Positions 48,645-57,121 of a DNA stretch of 64,000 bases are shown piece after piece. Within the stretch, counting starts at the first letter, position 1; each line of letters starts with the position of its first letter. The DNA lies in assembly GCF_006517815.1 (NCBI RefSeq), contig NZ_CP041198.1, positions 2,108,001-2,172,000 on the forward strand, given 5' to 3'. Under the pieces are notes generated by a model that was not told the DNA's origin, made no database searches, and saw only the letters and a list, made by a program, of their open reading frames with translations. A program made the translations under genes and the position numbers. The DNA is from Pseudarthrobacter sp. NIBRBAC000502770 (GTDB lineage: Bacteria; Actinomycetota; Actinomycetes; Actinomycetales; Micrococcaceae).

Positions 48645-49700
48645 TCACGCCGTGATGATCACTTTGAGGGCCTTGGTTTCGGCAGCCCGGGAAAAGGTGT
48701 CGTAGGCGTCAAGGAACTGATCGAAACCAAAATGGTGCGTGGCGAATTTCTCCGCCCTGATCTTTCCCTGGGCCACCAGCTTGAGCAGCATGGGCGTCGT
48801 GTTGGTATTCACCAGCCCCATGCTGATGCTGATGTTTTGGATCCACAGGTTTTCCAGGTGCAGCTCCACGGGTTTTCCATGCACCCCGACGTTCGCCACC
48901 GAACCACCGGGCCGTACGATGTCGGTGCACATGCCAAATGTTGCCGGCACGCCAACAGCTTCAATGGCCACATCGACTCCCTGTCCCCCTGTCAGGGCCA
49001 GGACCTGTTCCTTCCAGTCACGGCTGCCTGACAGGACCGTGTCCGTGGCGCCAAACTCCTTTGCCTTCTCCAGGCGGTTGGCGTCCAGGTCGATGGCCAC
49101 CACCGTAGCGGCGCCGTACAGCCCTGCTGTGGTGATCGCCGCCAGTCCCACCGGCCCGGCACCGACCACGGCCACGGTGTCGCCGGGCTTTACCCGGCCG
49201 TACTGGACGCCGATTTCGAATCCCGTGGGGAGGATATCGGAGAGCATGACGGCCTGTTCGTCGCTGACGCCGGCAGGCAGCAGGTGCAGGGAATTTTCGG
49301 CATAGGGCACCCGGACGTACTCCGCCTGGGTACCGTCAATGAGGTGCCCGAAGATCCATCCCGTGCCTTCCTGGCCCTCGCCGCCCAGGCAGTGCGAGTA
49401 GAGTCCGGCCTTGCAGTTGGCACAGTGGCCGCAGGACTTGATGCACGAGATGATGACACGGTCGTTCACGTTTAGCCCCGTCACGGAAGGCCCGGTTTCC
49501 ACGATGGTTCCCACCCCCTCGTGGCCCAGGATCCGGCCTTTTTCGACGGCGGGCACGTCACCTTTGAGGATGTGCAGGTCGGTACCGCAGATGGTGGTGG
49601 TATCGATTTTGACAATGACGTCGCCGGGTTGCTGGATCCGGGGGTCCGGAACATCCGTCCATGACTTGTTGCCGGGTCCGCCGTAGACGAGGGCTTTCAT
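48645..49700 (-). CDS. Zinc-dependent alcohol dehydrogenase
   Basis: The 351-residue medium-chain dehydrogenase has the catalytic zinc site in ICGTDLHILKG and RILGHEGVG, a structural site with four cysteines in CIKSCGHCANCKAGLYSHC, and the NAD-binding AVVGAGPVGLAAI near residue 173. The pattern is that of class III-like bacterial ADHs acting on small alcohols. From the ATG at 49700 it lies 115 bases after the membrane-protein gene, so both could share one leftward transcript. It overlaps nothing. With the other ADH in this cluster it may reoxidise NADH when oxygen is short; that is inference. Confidence 0.87.
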   Translation of the reverse strand: MKALVYGGPGNKSWTDVPDPRIQQPGDVIVKIDTTTICGTDLHILKGDVPAVEKGRILGHEGVGTIVETGPSVTGLNVNDRVIISCIKSCGHCANCKAGLYSHCLGGEGQEGTGWIFGHLIDGTQAEYVRVPYAENSLHLLPAGVSDEQAVMLSDILPTGFEIGVQYGRVKPGDTVAVVGAGPVGLAAITTAGLYGAATVVAIDLDANRLEKAKEFGATDTVLSGSRDWKEQVLALTGGQGVDVAIEAVGVPATFGMCTDIVRPGGSVANVGVHGKPVELHLENLWIQNISISMGLVNTNTTPMLLKLVAQGKIRAEKFATHHFGFDQFLDAYDTFSRAAETKALKVIITA

Positions 49701-49815
49701 GCGTTTCTCTTTACTGTGGGGGACGGCTTTTCGAGGGTTTGCCGGCCGGAGCGCTCGGATTGCTGAGGGATGGGTTGGGAGCCGGCGGCAGCTGCTGCCA
49801 GTGGATTCACGGCCT

Positions 49816-50589
49816 TCAGTTTGGCCAGATGCAGGCTTCCAAGCACCAGGAAGAGCCCGAGAGCCCAAGTGCGGGAAGGAAGGCGGCCAGGCTTGGTTCT
49901 GCACCGAAGAGGGGTTTGACCAGTTCACCCACCGCCAGGGAGAAGATGAGGGTGAAGCCGAGGACGTACAGGGCCGGGAGAAGCAGCAGACCCGTACGGT
50001 GGTTCCGGTACGTGAGGAAGGCAAGGATCAGGAATCCGGGCATGATGAAACAAAGGTCCAGGATGAAGATCGAGTAGAGGGAATCGATTTGTTCGCCGCT
50101 CCGCATGAGGGGCAGGAGCATGCCAATCCACAGGGGGTAGAAGATGAGCGGCTGAAGGATGGCGCCGGCTGCTGAAGCAATCCTGGGTGCACGAGAAAGG
50201 GAGACGGATGGCGCGTCGCGGGCCACGGTGGCCCCGGCGGTGACCAAGGCCCAGAATGACAGGGCGAAGACTGCCATGTAGAGCAGGTACAGGCCGTTGT
50301 AGGTCCGCTCAATGACATAAATCCCGTAGGCGTAGAAGAGGTAGCCAAGGAGTCCCAGGGCCACGATCTGGAATTTGGCCCTCTGGGGCCTTGCCGCATA
50401 CGACAGGTACAGCAATCCGAGCCCGGCCGCCACTGACAGCAGGTCCTGGGAGTAGGCGCCGGGGACCAGGTCGGGGGCCACCACGCGGTTGTAGATTCCA
50501 GGGCGCCAGACCCCGGTTGCCGCAGCAGCCAGCGCCAGCAGTCCGGCGACGGCCCACAGCACGCGGTTGAGGAACAAGTGCGTCAGCAT
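49816..50589 (-). CDS. Multispanning membrane protein of unknown function
   Basis: The 257-residue product has about seven hydrophobic segments (for example VLWAVAGLLALAAAATGVW, LYLLYMAVFALSFWALV, FIMPGFLILAFL, LYVLGFTLIFSLAVGEL). The ATG at 50589 has GGGAGGT upstream; an open frame extends further but is less hydrophobic. I do not recognise the family. It is divergent from the PPOX gene at 50740 with two GGGCC-type sites between them, so it may belong to the same regulon. ADH follows downstream. Confidence 0.72.
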   Translation of the reverse strand: MLTHLFLNRVLWAVAGLLALAAAATGVWRPGIYNRVVAPDLVPGAYSQDLLSVAAGLGLLYLSYAARPQRAKFQIVALGLLGYLFYAYGIYVIERTYNGLYLLYMAVFALSFWALVTAGATVARDAPSVSLSRAPRIASAAGAILQPLIFYPLWIGMLLPLMRSGEQIDSLYSIFILDLCFIMPGFLILAFLTYRNHRTGLLLLPALYVLGFTLIFSLAVGELVKPLFGAEPSLAAFLPALGLSGSSWCLEACIWPN

Positions 50590-50663
50590 GGCCACCTCCC
50601 GCAGGAAGATCAGGGTTTCCCGGGTGTTCCCACAGCGTCCCATTAGGCCGCCCCGGGCCCCAA

Positions 50664-50677
50664 GGGCCATTGGTCCT
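50664..50677. promoter_or_regulatory. GGGCC-type palindromic site 1 (DosR-like box)
   Basis: The site reads GGGCC-ATTG-GTCCT. It is one of four like sites in this cluster. It lies between the divergent membrane-protein and PPOX genes. A leftward -10-like GACGCT (50634-50639, minus strand) would give a start near 50627, putting this site about 43.5 bp upstream. It is also 26 bp from site 2, on the same helix face within about half a turn. Confidence 0.6.
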
Positions 50678-50689
50678 GCCCTTGACGCC

Positions 50690-50703
50690 GGGCCTTTGTG
50701 CCC
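50690..50703. promoter_or_regulatory. GGGCC-type palindromic site 2 (DosR-like box) and PPOX promoter
   Basis: The site reads GGGCC-TTTG-TGCCC. A -10 TACGCT follows at 50727-50732, and the PPOX ATG at 50740 coincides with the predicted transcription start. The site centre is 43.5 bp upstream of that ATG, the class II activator position used by DosR in mycobacteria. No separate -35 is visible. Confidence 0.68.
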
Positions 50704-50739
50704 TTTCCCGATGCCGAAGAGTTGCCTACGCTGTGCCCT

Positions 50740-51210
50740 ATGACTGACAAATCAAACGTACCCGTGCCGGAAATCCTCGACCCTGAAGAGTGCTGGGACC
50801 TCCTGGGCCAAACCGGGGTGGGACGGCTCGCCGTCATCGCCGATGGCCACCCCGACGTGTTTCCCGTCAACTTCAAGGTTGATGGTGACACGCTGGTTTT
50901 CCGCACCGGGTCAGGAACCAAGCAGCAGGCCATCCAGTCGGATGCCACGGTGGCCCTGGAAGCAGACGCCGTCAGTTCGCAATTCGGGCTTGCGTGGAGC
51001 GTCGTCGTTAAGGGCAAGGCTGCCGAGACAACACCCACCGGACCCGACCTGGATGACATCCGGCGCGCCTTGTTCCCCTGGCAGGGCGTGGGCCAGGAGT
51101 ACTTCATCCGGATTACACCGGAGTCGGTGACGGGCAGGCGCTTCACGATGAACGCCCCGCTGCTGTGGCAGGCCCCGCTGGACGAGGCAACCCGCGCCGG
51201 TCTCGAGTAG
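50740..51210 (+). CDS. Pyridoxamine 5'-phosphate oxidase-family flavoprotein (second of three)
   Basis: The 156-residue split-barrel protein has [20 protein letters not shown] (in part [18 protein letters not shown]) near residue 22, an [13 protein letters not shown] loop near 61 and [14 protein letters not shown] near 135. I place the start at the ATG at 50740 because it lies at the expected transcription start, giving a leaderless mRNA; upstream in-frame ATG 50698 would sit before the -10. An ADH gene follows at 51255 and is probably co-transcribed. Cofactor could be FMN, FAD or F420. Two GGGCC-type sites lie upstream. Confidence 0.85.
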   Translation: MTDKSNVPVPEILDPEECWDLLGQTGVGRLAVIADGHPDVFPVNFKVDGDTLVFRTGSGTKQQAIQSDATVALEADAVSSQFGLAWSVVVKGKAAETTPTGPDLDDIRRALFPWQGVGQEYFIRITPESVTGRRFTMNAPLLWQAPLDEATRAGLE

Positions 51211-51254
51211 GCGGCCCGGACCGGCAGGTGCGCAGGTTCCAGGCAGGAGATTCA

Positions 51255-52265
51255 GTGCGTGCATGGTGGGTAGGCGAGCCCGGTCCCATGTCCACCCGCC
51301 CGCTGGTCCAGGGGATCCGTGCAGTTCCCAGGCCTGCGGCCGACGAGATACTGGTGGACGTGACCGTCTGCGGTGTGTGCCGGACCGACCTCCATCTCGC
51401 CGAAGGTGACCTCTCCCCGCGGCGCCCCCACGTGGTGCCGGGGCATGAAGCTGTCGGAGTCGTGGTCGAAACCGGAGCGGATTGTTCCCGTTTCGCGGCA
51501 GGCGACAGGGTTGGCGTGGCTTGGCTGGGTGGCGTTTGTGGCAGCTGTGCTTACTGCCGCCGCGGCGACGAGAATCTGTGCAGGTCACCGGTGTTCACGG
51601 GCTGGGACAGGGATGGGGGCTATGCCGAGCAACTGGTTGTCGCGGAGGATTTCGCCTACCCGGTGCCAGCTGGCTTCACTGACGAACAGGCCGCGCCGCT
51701 GCTGTGCTCGGGGATCATCGGATACCGGGCCCTGAAGCGTGCGGCCCTGCCCGTTGGCGGGCGCCTTGGCATCTACGGTTTTGGCAGCTCCGCGCACATC
51801 ACCGCCCAGCTTGCCATCAAACAGGGTGCCTCCGTGTTTGTCATGACCCGGTCTGACAGTGCCCGGTCCCTCGCCCGGGAGTTGGGAGCCGACTATGCGG
51901 GGGACGCTTATGATGAGCCGCCGGTACCCCTCGATTCCGCGATTCTTTTCGCACCGGTGGGAGAACTTGTCCCGGCCGCGCTGCGCGCCCTGGACAGGGG
52001 TGGAACCCTCGCCATCGCCGGAATCCACCTGAGCGACATCCCGGCCCTCAATTACAGCAGGGAACTCTACTACGAACGTCAGGTGCGGAGCGTAACAGCC
52101 AATACCCGGGCTGACGGGCATGAGTTCCTGACTCTCGCAGCCAGGCTGTCCCTGGCCCTCACCACGACGACCTACCCGTTCGACGCAGCAGACAAGGCCC
52201 TCGACGACCTGGCCGCCGACAGGATAACCGGTTCAGCGGTCCTCCGGGTCCGGGCGGAACGGTAG
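51255..52265 (+). CDS. Zinc-binding alcohol dehydrogenase (AdhA-like)
   Basis: The 336-residue medium-chain dehydrogenase begins at GTG 51255 with AGGAGA upstream. It has [15 protein letters not shown], the GHE motif in VVPGHEAVG, a structural zinc site in [15 protein letters not shown], and the NAD-binding [14 protein letters not shown] near residue 175. The C-terminus has [19 protein letters not shown], which I associate with the AdhA-like group in mycobacteria. It follows the PPOX gene by 44 bases on the same strand. The substrate is unknown; ethanol or other fermentation alcohols are possible. Confidence 0.87.
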   Translation: MRAWWVGEPGPMSTRPLVQGIRAVPRPAADEILVDVTVCGVCRTDLHLAEGDLSPRRPHVVPGHEAVGVVVETGADCSRFAAGDRVGVAWLGGVCGSCAYCRRGDENLCRSPVFTGWDRDGGYAEQLVVAEDFAYPVPAGFTDEQAAPLLCSGIIGYRALKRAALPVGGRLGIYGFGSSAHITAQLAIKQGASVFVMTRSDSARSLARELGADYAGDAYDEPPVPLDSAILFAPVGELVPAALRALDRGGTLAIAGIHLSDIPALNYSRELYYERQVRSVTANTRADGHEFLTLAARLSLALTTTTYPFDAADKALDDLAADRITGSAVLRVRAER

Positions 52266-52289
52266 GCTCTGCTCAACAGGTCCCCTGCC

Positions 52290-53315
52290 TCATCCAAACA
52301 GGACAGCGGCCTCCTCGTACCGTGCTTCAGGGACCACCTTCAGTTCTCCCAGCGCTTCCCCCAGGTCAACATTGACTATGTCCGTACCACGCAGCGACAC
52401 CATGGTGCCCCATCTGCCGGCGGCTGCCGATTCGACAGCGGCCAGCCCCAGCCTGGTGGCAAGGACCCGGTCGAAGGCCGTAGGTTCGCCGCCACGCTGA
52501 ATGTGGCCCAAAACGGTGGCGCGCGTTTCGATGCCGGTCCGTGTCTGCAGTTCCCCTTCGAGCAGCAGGCCGATCCCTCCCAGTCGCGGCCGCCCAAAAG
52601 TATCCAGGCCACGGGGTGCGTAGGGTGCTTGGTGACCCTCGGGAGCGAAGGCCTCGGCCACCACCACAAGGGGAGCCCGGCCTCGGTCCCGGGCTGACAG
52701 TACCCACGAACATATTTGGTCCAGGGACACCGGATGTTCAGGTATCAGGATGGCGTGCGCGCCCGACGCCATGCCGGAATGCAGTGCTATCCAGCCGGCA
52801 TTCCTGCCCATGACCTCTGCGACCATGCACCGGTGGTGCGATTCGCCAGTAGTCCGGAGGCGGTCGATGGCTTCTGTGGCAGTCTGGACCGCGGAATCAA
52901 AGCCGAAGGTGTAGTCCGTGGCACCGAGGTCATTATCGATGGTCTTTGGGACACCCACCACATTGATGCCCTGCCCGCACAATTCCCGGGCAGCTGCCAG
53001 TGTCCCCTCTCCCCCAATGGCAATCAGGCCGTCCAGTTCGTGGCGCCGGACGCAGGCGCGGACCCCTTCGATCCCCTTCCCCACCAACGGATTGGTCCGG
53101 GACGTGCCCAGGATGGTTCCGCCCAGGCGGGAGATACCGCGGACACTCGTCCGGGGCAAAGGAAAAACGTCCTGCTCCAGGACACCCCGCCACCCGTCCC
53201 GGAACCCGATGAATTCGTAGCCATGCGCCACGTCTCCGCCCAGCACGGCTCCCCGGATGACCGCGTTGACGCCGGGGCAGTCACCGCCGCTGGTGAGGAT
53301 GCCCAGCCGCTTCAC
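52290..53315 (-). CDS. 6-Phosphofructokinase, actinobacterial G104/K124 type
   Basis: This group A phosphofructokinase makes fructose 1,6-bisphosphate from fructose 6-phosphate. The 341-residue product has LTSGGDCPGVNAVIRG at the N-terminus and the catalytic TIDNDL motif. Two residues that tell the phosphate donor are visible at E. coli numbering: Gly104 in GGEGT, the ATP form, and Lys124 in PKTIDND, more common in PPi enzymes. Gly104 with Lys124 is found in ATP-using actinobacterial PFKs, so ATP is likely. The ATG overlaps the stop of the HAD-GH65 gene (ATGA), so the two are translated together. Confidence 0.92.
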   Translation of the reverse strand: MKRLGILTSGGDCPGVNAVIRGAVLGGDVAHGYEFIGFRDGWRGVLEQDVFPLPRTSVRGISRLGGTILGTSRTNPLVGKGIEGVRACVRRHELDGLIAIGGEGTLAAARELCGQGINVVGVPKTIDNDLGATDYTFGFDSAVQTATEAIDRLRTTGESHHRCMVAEVMGRNAGWIALHSGMASGAHAILIPEHPVSLDQICSWVLSARDRGRAPLVVVAEAFAPEGHQAPYAPRGLDTFGRPRLGGIGLLLEGELQTRTGIETRATVLGHIQRGGEPTAFDRVLATRLGLAAVESAAAGRWGTMVSLRGTDIVNVDLGEALGELKVVPEARYEEAAVLFG

Positions 53316-56300
53316 GGCACCACCACCCCCGCAGCGCGGGCAGGGAGCGGGAAGTGGCGGGTCTGCCCGGCGGGAAGGAACTCGTCATTGCCATGGACCC
53401 GTACCTTGATGGGGCCGGCGTCACCTGGAGCGGAGGCGATACTCATATCCCCGCCCTTGAGATGAATGCGGAGGCGGTGCCCGCGGTAGAGGACCTCAAA
53501 AGCAACGGCCCGCAGCCCGGTGGGGAGGTTGGGGGCAAACAAGATGGTGTCGCCGCTGAACCGCAGCCCCGCAAAACTGCGCTGCACTACGTCGATGGTT
53601 CCAGCCATCGCGCCCAAATGGATGCCCGCGCGCGTGGTGCCATGCTGGGTATCGTCGAGGTCGGCGTCGAGCGCTTCCCGGAAGCTGTCCCACGCCCGGT
53701 CCGCGTCCAGGCCGGCCAGGACCGATGCGTGCGCAACCCGGCTCAGTGTGGAGCCGTGGGCCGTCCGGGCAAGGTAATACTCGACGGTCCGGTTGAGCTG
53801 TTCGTGCGTGAACCCGTAGCCCAAGCGCTGCAGCACGGTGACCAGCCCATCGTGTCCCAGGAGGTACGGGAGCATCAGGACATCCGCCTGCTTCGCCAGT
53901 TTGTAATGGTTGGTGGCGTCGTCTTCTGCCTCGAGGATCAGGTCCAGCCGCTCAATGTCGCCATAGGTGTCCCGGTAATGGTCCCAGTCAAGTTCCTGCA
54001 GATCCCCGTAACCAGCAAACTGGCTGATGACACCGTCGCTGTGAAAGGGCACGTACATCAAGGTCCCCAAACGCTCCCACCCGGCCGCTTCCGCATCCGT
54101 GACGCCAAGGCGGTCCATCAGCCCCGCGCGCTCGCTGCCGTGCAGGAATGAGAGGATGCCTGCTGCCTGGGAGCAAACCCAGGCGGCCATGACGTTCGTG
54201 TACGCGTTGTCATCCAGGCCCGGTTTGTCACGGTACGGGTAGCCAGTATGGTATTCATCCGGTCCCACCACGCCCCGCACGTGGTACCTGCCGCCTGTCT
54301 CGTCGTACTCCGCCAGGGAGCAGAAGAAGCGGGCAACTTCAACCACCAGCTCAGCACCCTTCTGCAGAAGCCAGATCTTGTTCCCGGTGGTCTGGAAGTA
54401 CTGCCATGCGTTGAAGGCGACGGCCAGGCCGGAGTGCACCTGCAGATGCGAATAGTCCCGGACCCATCTGCCGGACCTGTCGTTGTACAGCCATTTCGGG
54501 GTTTCCTCGCTCCCGTCGCTGCCGCTTTGCCAAGGAAACTTTGCTCCCTCCTGCCCGGCCAACGATGCTGCATGCCGGGCCGCGGGCAGCCTGCGCCACC
54601 GGTAGTCGAGTACCGAGCGGGCAATATCCGGAGTTCGTGAAGTCAGCACCGGAAGGACAAACAGCTCATCCCAAAAGACGTGGCCGCGGTAGCCCTCGCC
54701 ATGGAGTCCGCGTGCCGTCACGCCGGCATCCAGTTCCGCCGTGTGGTGGGTCAAGGTCTGCAGCAGGTGGAAGATATGCAGGTTAAGGACCATGCGCACG
54801 GGCAGCGGGGCGTCAATCTCCACCAGGAAAGGTCGGAGCTCACGCCGCCAGGCCTCCTCGTGGGCGGCGAGCAGCACATCGAAATCCCCGGGCGCGCGCT
54901 CAAGCACTGAACGGGCACCCGTTTCGGGCGAGGAGATGGCACGGTCGCGGGAGGTCACCACCGCCACTGACTTGGTGATCCGCGCCGTGGTACCGGTTTC
55001 AAGGGAAACCGGCAGGGTCTGGAAATGGAAGGCTCCGATCGCGCCCCCGGTAATGTGTGCGGCGGCCGGCGAGACCTGCGTCCGGTAGGCCACGGCGATG
55101 CGGATGAGGCTTTGGGTGGTTTCAACCTCAACGACGGAGGTACCGTCAGGGCGCACCTCCGGGTCCGGGCGCTGCGGGGCCGTCTTGTCGGCCAAGTGGA
55201 CATCGGAGCCCTGGGCACGCTCGGGGAGGTTCGCGTTGCGGACTCCGGCGTCAATTCCGCTGCGGACCTCCACCATGCCCCTCCAGCCCAAGGCCGTGAT
55301 CGCCGTCTGAAGGACCAGCAGGTGAGGCTCGGCCATGGATGCAAATCGTGTCTGCACCACCTCCAGGCGCCGCCCGTCGGCACCTTCCAGCAACAGCCTT
55401 CGCTCCAGCACCGCTTTTTTGAGGTCCAGGACCCTGCGCTCGCGGACGACGTACAGCCCGCCCGCAGACCACCATTCCTGCCCGGCCAGGCGCAGGTCAA
55501 GCGGAAGGCAGTTGGGCGCGTTGACCATGTGTTCTTCCAACAGCATCTCGTCGGCGGACTTCGCCCTGACCCGGTTGTAAATGCCGGCGAGGTACATGCC
55601 TGCGTAGCTGTACGGACCGCCCTCGGGGGCCGCTCCACGAACGCCCAGGTAGCCGTTGCCCAGGGTGGTCAGGGCCTCCCGGTGTCCTTCGTGCCCGGCG
55701 TCAAAACCTTCAAACACAAGGTGCCAGGCATTGCCGATCACCTGGCCCAGGTCCAGCTCGCCCACATCGTTGAGGACAGTGTCCGCCCCCGCGGCTTCAA
55801 GCTGGCGGCGGTTCCCGGCCCGGTCGATTCCCACCACCAGGCCAAAACCGCCGCGCCGCCCGGCCTCGACACCAGCGGCCGAATCCTCAATCACCACGAC
55901 ATGTGACGGACTGACGCCAAGCCTTGCTGCGGCAGCCAGGAAGACGTCAGGGGCAGGCTTTCCCTGCAGCCCAAGCCCTGCCGCCGTCGTCCCGTCCATG
56001 ACGACGGTGAAGAGATCCTGGACGCCCGCTGCTTCCAGGACCGATGCCGCGTTTCGGCTCGAGGTGACAACGGCCATGGGCACTGCAGCCTCGGTGAGCC
56101 GGCGCAGCAGCTGCAGGGTCCCGGGGTAGCTTTGGACCCCGTCCCGCCGGAGATGTTCCAGGAACAGCTCGTTCTTCCACTGGCCCAGGCCGAATCCTGT
56201 CCAGGCACCGGCTTCATCTGTTTCGTGCCCCTTCTCAAGAAGCACTCCCCTGGCTGCCAGAAACCGCACCACTCCTTCCTCGCGCGGCATGCCGTCGATA

Positions 56301-56500
56301 TAGGTGAGGTAGTCGGCCCTGCTGAGCGGGGCACGGTCGGTGCCCCGCGGAATCCTGGGGTCGTGCAGGATCCGGGCGAACGCGTCCTTCCACGCTGCCT
56401 GATGCAGCAGTGCCGTGTTGGTGACCACCCCGTCCAGGTCGAAGATGACGGCGTCAAACGGTGGCTTGGCAGCGGCAGCGGCGGTGGGCGACGCAATCAT
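53312..56500 (-). CDS. HAD phosphatase/beta-phosphoglucomutase fused to GH65 glycoside phosphorylase
   Basis: The 1062-residue product joins two enzymes. Residues about 1-235 form a HAD domain of the beta-phosphoglucomutase type, with DLDGVVTN (Asp21 nucleophile, Asp23) and late VVIEDSAAGVEAGRRGGFG near residue 195 (in part IEDSAAGVEAGRRG). Residues about 250-1060 form a GH65 enzyme with general acid Glu749 in GPDEYHTGYPY. GH65 enzymes split trehalose, maltose or kojibiose with phosphate to beta-glucose 1-phosphate, which the HAD part could turn into glucose 6-phosphate. The PFK gene follows with an ATGA overlap. Mycobacterial OtsB1 has a related architecture. The disaccharide is not determinable from sequence alone. 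The ATG at 56500 appears leaderless. Confidence 0.9.
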   Translation of the reverse strand: MIASPTAAAAAKPPFDAVIFDLDGVVTNTALLHQAAWKDAFARILHDPRIPRGTDRAPLSRADYLTYIDGMPREEGVVRFLAARGVLLEKGHETDEAGAWTGFGLGQWKNELFLEHLRRDGVQSYPGTLQLLRRLTEAAVPMAVVTSSRNAASVLEAAGVQDLFTVVMDGTTAAGLGLQGKPAPDVFLAAAARLGVSPSHVVVIEDSAAGVEAGRRGGFGLVVGIDRAGNRRQLEAAGADTVLNDVGELDLGQVIGNAWHLVFEGFDAGHEGHREALTTLGNGYLGVRGAAPEGGPYSYAGMYLAGIYNRVRAKSADEMLLEEHMVNAPNCLPLDLRLAGQEWWSAGGLYVVRERRVLDLKKAVLERRLLLEGADGRRLEVVQTRFASMAEPHLLVLQTAITALGWRGMVEVRSGIDAGVRNANLPERAQGSDVHLADKTAPQRPDPEVRPDGTSVVEVETTQSLIRIAVAYRTQVSPAAAHITGGAIGAFHFQTLPVSLETGTTARITKSVAVVTSRDRAISSPETGARSVLERAPGDFDVLLAAHEEAWRRELRPFLVEIDAPLPVRMVLNLHIFHLLQTLTHHTAELDAGVTARGLHGEGYRGHVFWDELFVLPVLTSRTPDIARSVLDYRWRRLPAARHAASLAGQEGAKFPWQSGSDGSEETPKWLYNDRSGRWVRDYSHLQVHSGLAVAFNAWQYFQTTGNKIWLLQKGAELVVEVARFFCSLAEYDETGGRYHVRGVVGPDEYHTGYPYRDKPGLDDNAYTNVMAAWVCSQAAGILSFLHGSERAGLMDRLGVTDAEAAGWERLGTLMYVPFHSDGVISQFAGYGDLQELDWDHYRDTYGDIERLDLILEAEDDATNHYKLAKQADVLMLPYLLGHDGLVTVLQRLGYGFTHEQLNRTVEYYLARTAHGSTLSRVAHASVLAGLDADRAWDSFREALDADLDDTQHGTTRAGIHLGAMAGTIDVVQRSFAGLRFSGDTILFAPNLPTGLRAVAFEVLYRGHRLRIHLKGGDMSIASAPGDAGPIKVRVHGNDEFLPAGQTRHFPLPARAAGVVVP

Positions 56501-56506
56501 AGGACA

Positions 56507-56549
56507 TTGCTACCAGCAAGCAGGACTTCAGCAAAGGGCCGATGGGCCC
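56507..56549 (-). promoter_or_regulatory. Leaderless promoter with GGGCC-type site 3 (DosR-like box)
   Basis: The palindromic site GGGCC-GATG-GGCCC (56536-56549) is centred exactly 42.5 bp before the A of the HAD-GH65 ATG at 56500. A -10 TAGCAA (minus strand, 56512-56507) occupies positions -12 to -7 relative to that A. No ribosome site precedes the ATG. This is the layout expected of a class II activated, leaderless promoter. Confidence 0.72.
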
Positions 56550-56557
56550 TCCACCCG

Positions 56558-57022
56558 CTAAGCCGTGTCCCTGGCCGCCGTCTCCCCTACATGGTTCCAC
56601 CACGTCAGCGGTGATGTGATGACGAAGCGCCGGCCTGTGACGGAGGTGGGGACGATGCGGACGAAGTGGTCCTTCTCTCCCGCCTGCCAGGGAAACAGCG
56701 TCAGGGCGGCTCCCGCCAGGAGTTCCTGGGTGGGCTCCAGGATGACGGCCTTGCCTTTGACCAGCACGCTCCAGGCTTTTGAGTCGTCGTGGCCGTCTGC
56801 TTCAAGCGCGACGGCGAGTGGTCCCCCGGCGGCCCGCAGCTTGGTTCCTTCCCCGGTGCGGAAGACAACTGATTGCTGGTCCACTTTGTAATTTACGGGG
56901 AAAACTTCCGGATATCCGTCCACCAGCACAGCCAGGTGGCCAACAGACACTCCATGCAGGAGGTCCCAGCACGTGGCGGCGTCCAGGACTTCAGTAGGCA
57001 GTTGTGCCGGGTCGTTGTGCAT
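56558..57022 (-). CDS. Pyridoxamine 5'-phosphate oxidase-family flavoprotein (third of three)
   Basis: The 154-residue protein has LLHGVSVGHLAVLVDGYPEV (in part SVGHLAVLVDGYPEVFPV) near residue 20, an FRTGEGTKLRAAG loop near 61 and VTGRRFVITSPLTWW near 130, all in step with the other two copies. It is closest in pattern to the second copy. It lies upstream of the HAD-GH65 gene with its own promoter and GGGCC-type box; the fusion also has a box, so both are independently controlled. ATG 57022 appears leaderless. Function unknown. Confidence 0.85.
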   Translation of the reverse strand: MHNDPAQLPTEVLDAATCWDLLHGVSVGHLAVLVDGYPEVFPVNYKVDQQSVVFRTGEGTKLRAAGGPLAVALEADGHDDSKAWSVLVKGKAVILEPTQELLAGAALTLFPWQAGEKDHFVRIVPTSVTGRRFVITSPLTWWNHVGETAARDTA

Positions 57023-57028
57023 GCCTTG

Positions 57029-57072
57029 ACGATAAGGGCGGGTGCGGCCGACCCGCTAGAGCCCTTAGGCCC
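57029..57072 (-). promoter_or_regulatory. Leaderless promoter with GGGCC-type site 4 (DosR-like box)
   Basis: On the minus strand the site reads GGGCC-TAAG-GGCTC (57072-57059) and is centred 43.5 bp before the ATG at 57022. A -10-like TATCGT (57034-57029) lies at -12 to -7 relative to the ATG. No ribosome site precedes the start codon. Confidence 0.65.
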
Positions 57073-57121
57073 TGCCGGTATTCCGGTGCGGGCGGCCCGG
57101 TACCCGGGCAGCCGGGCAAAG

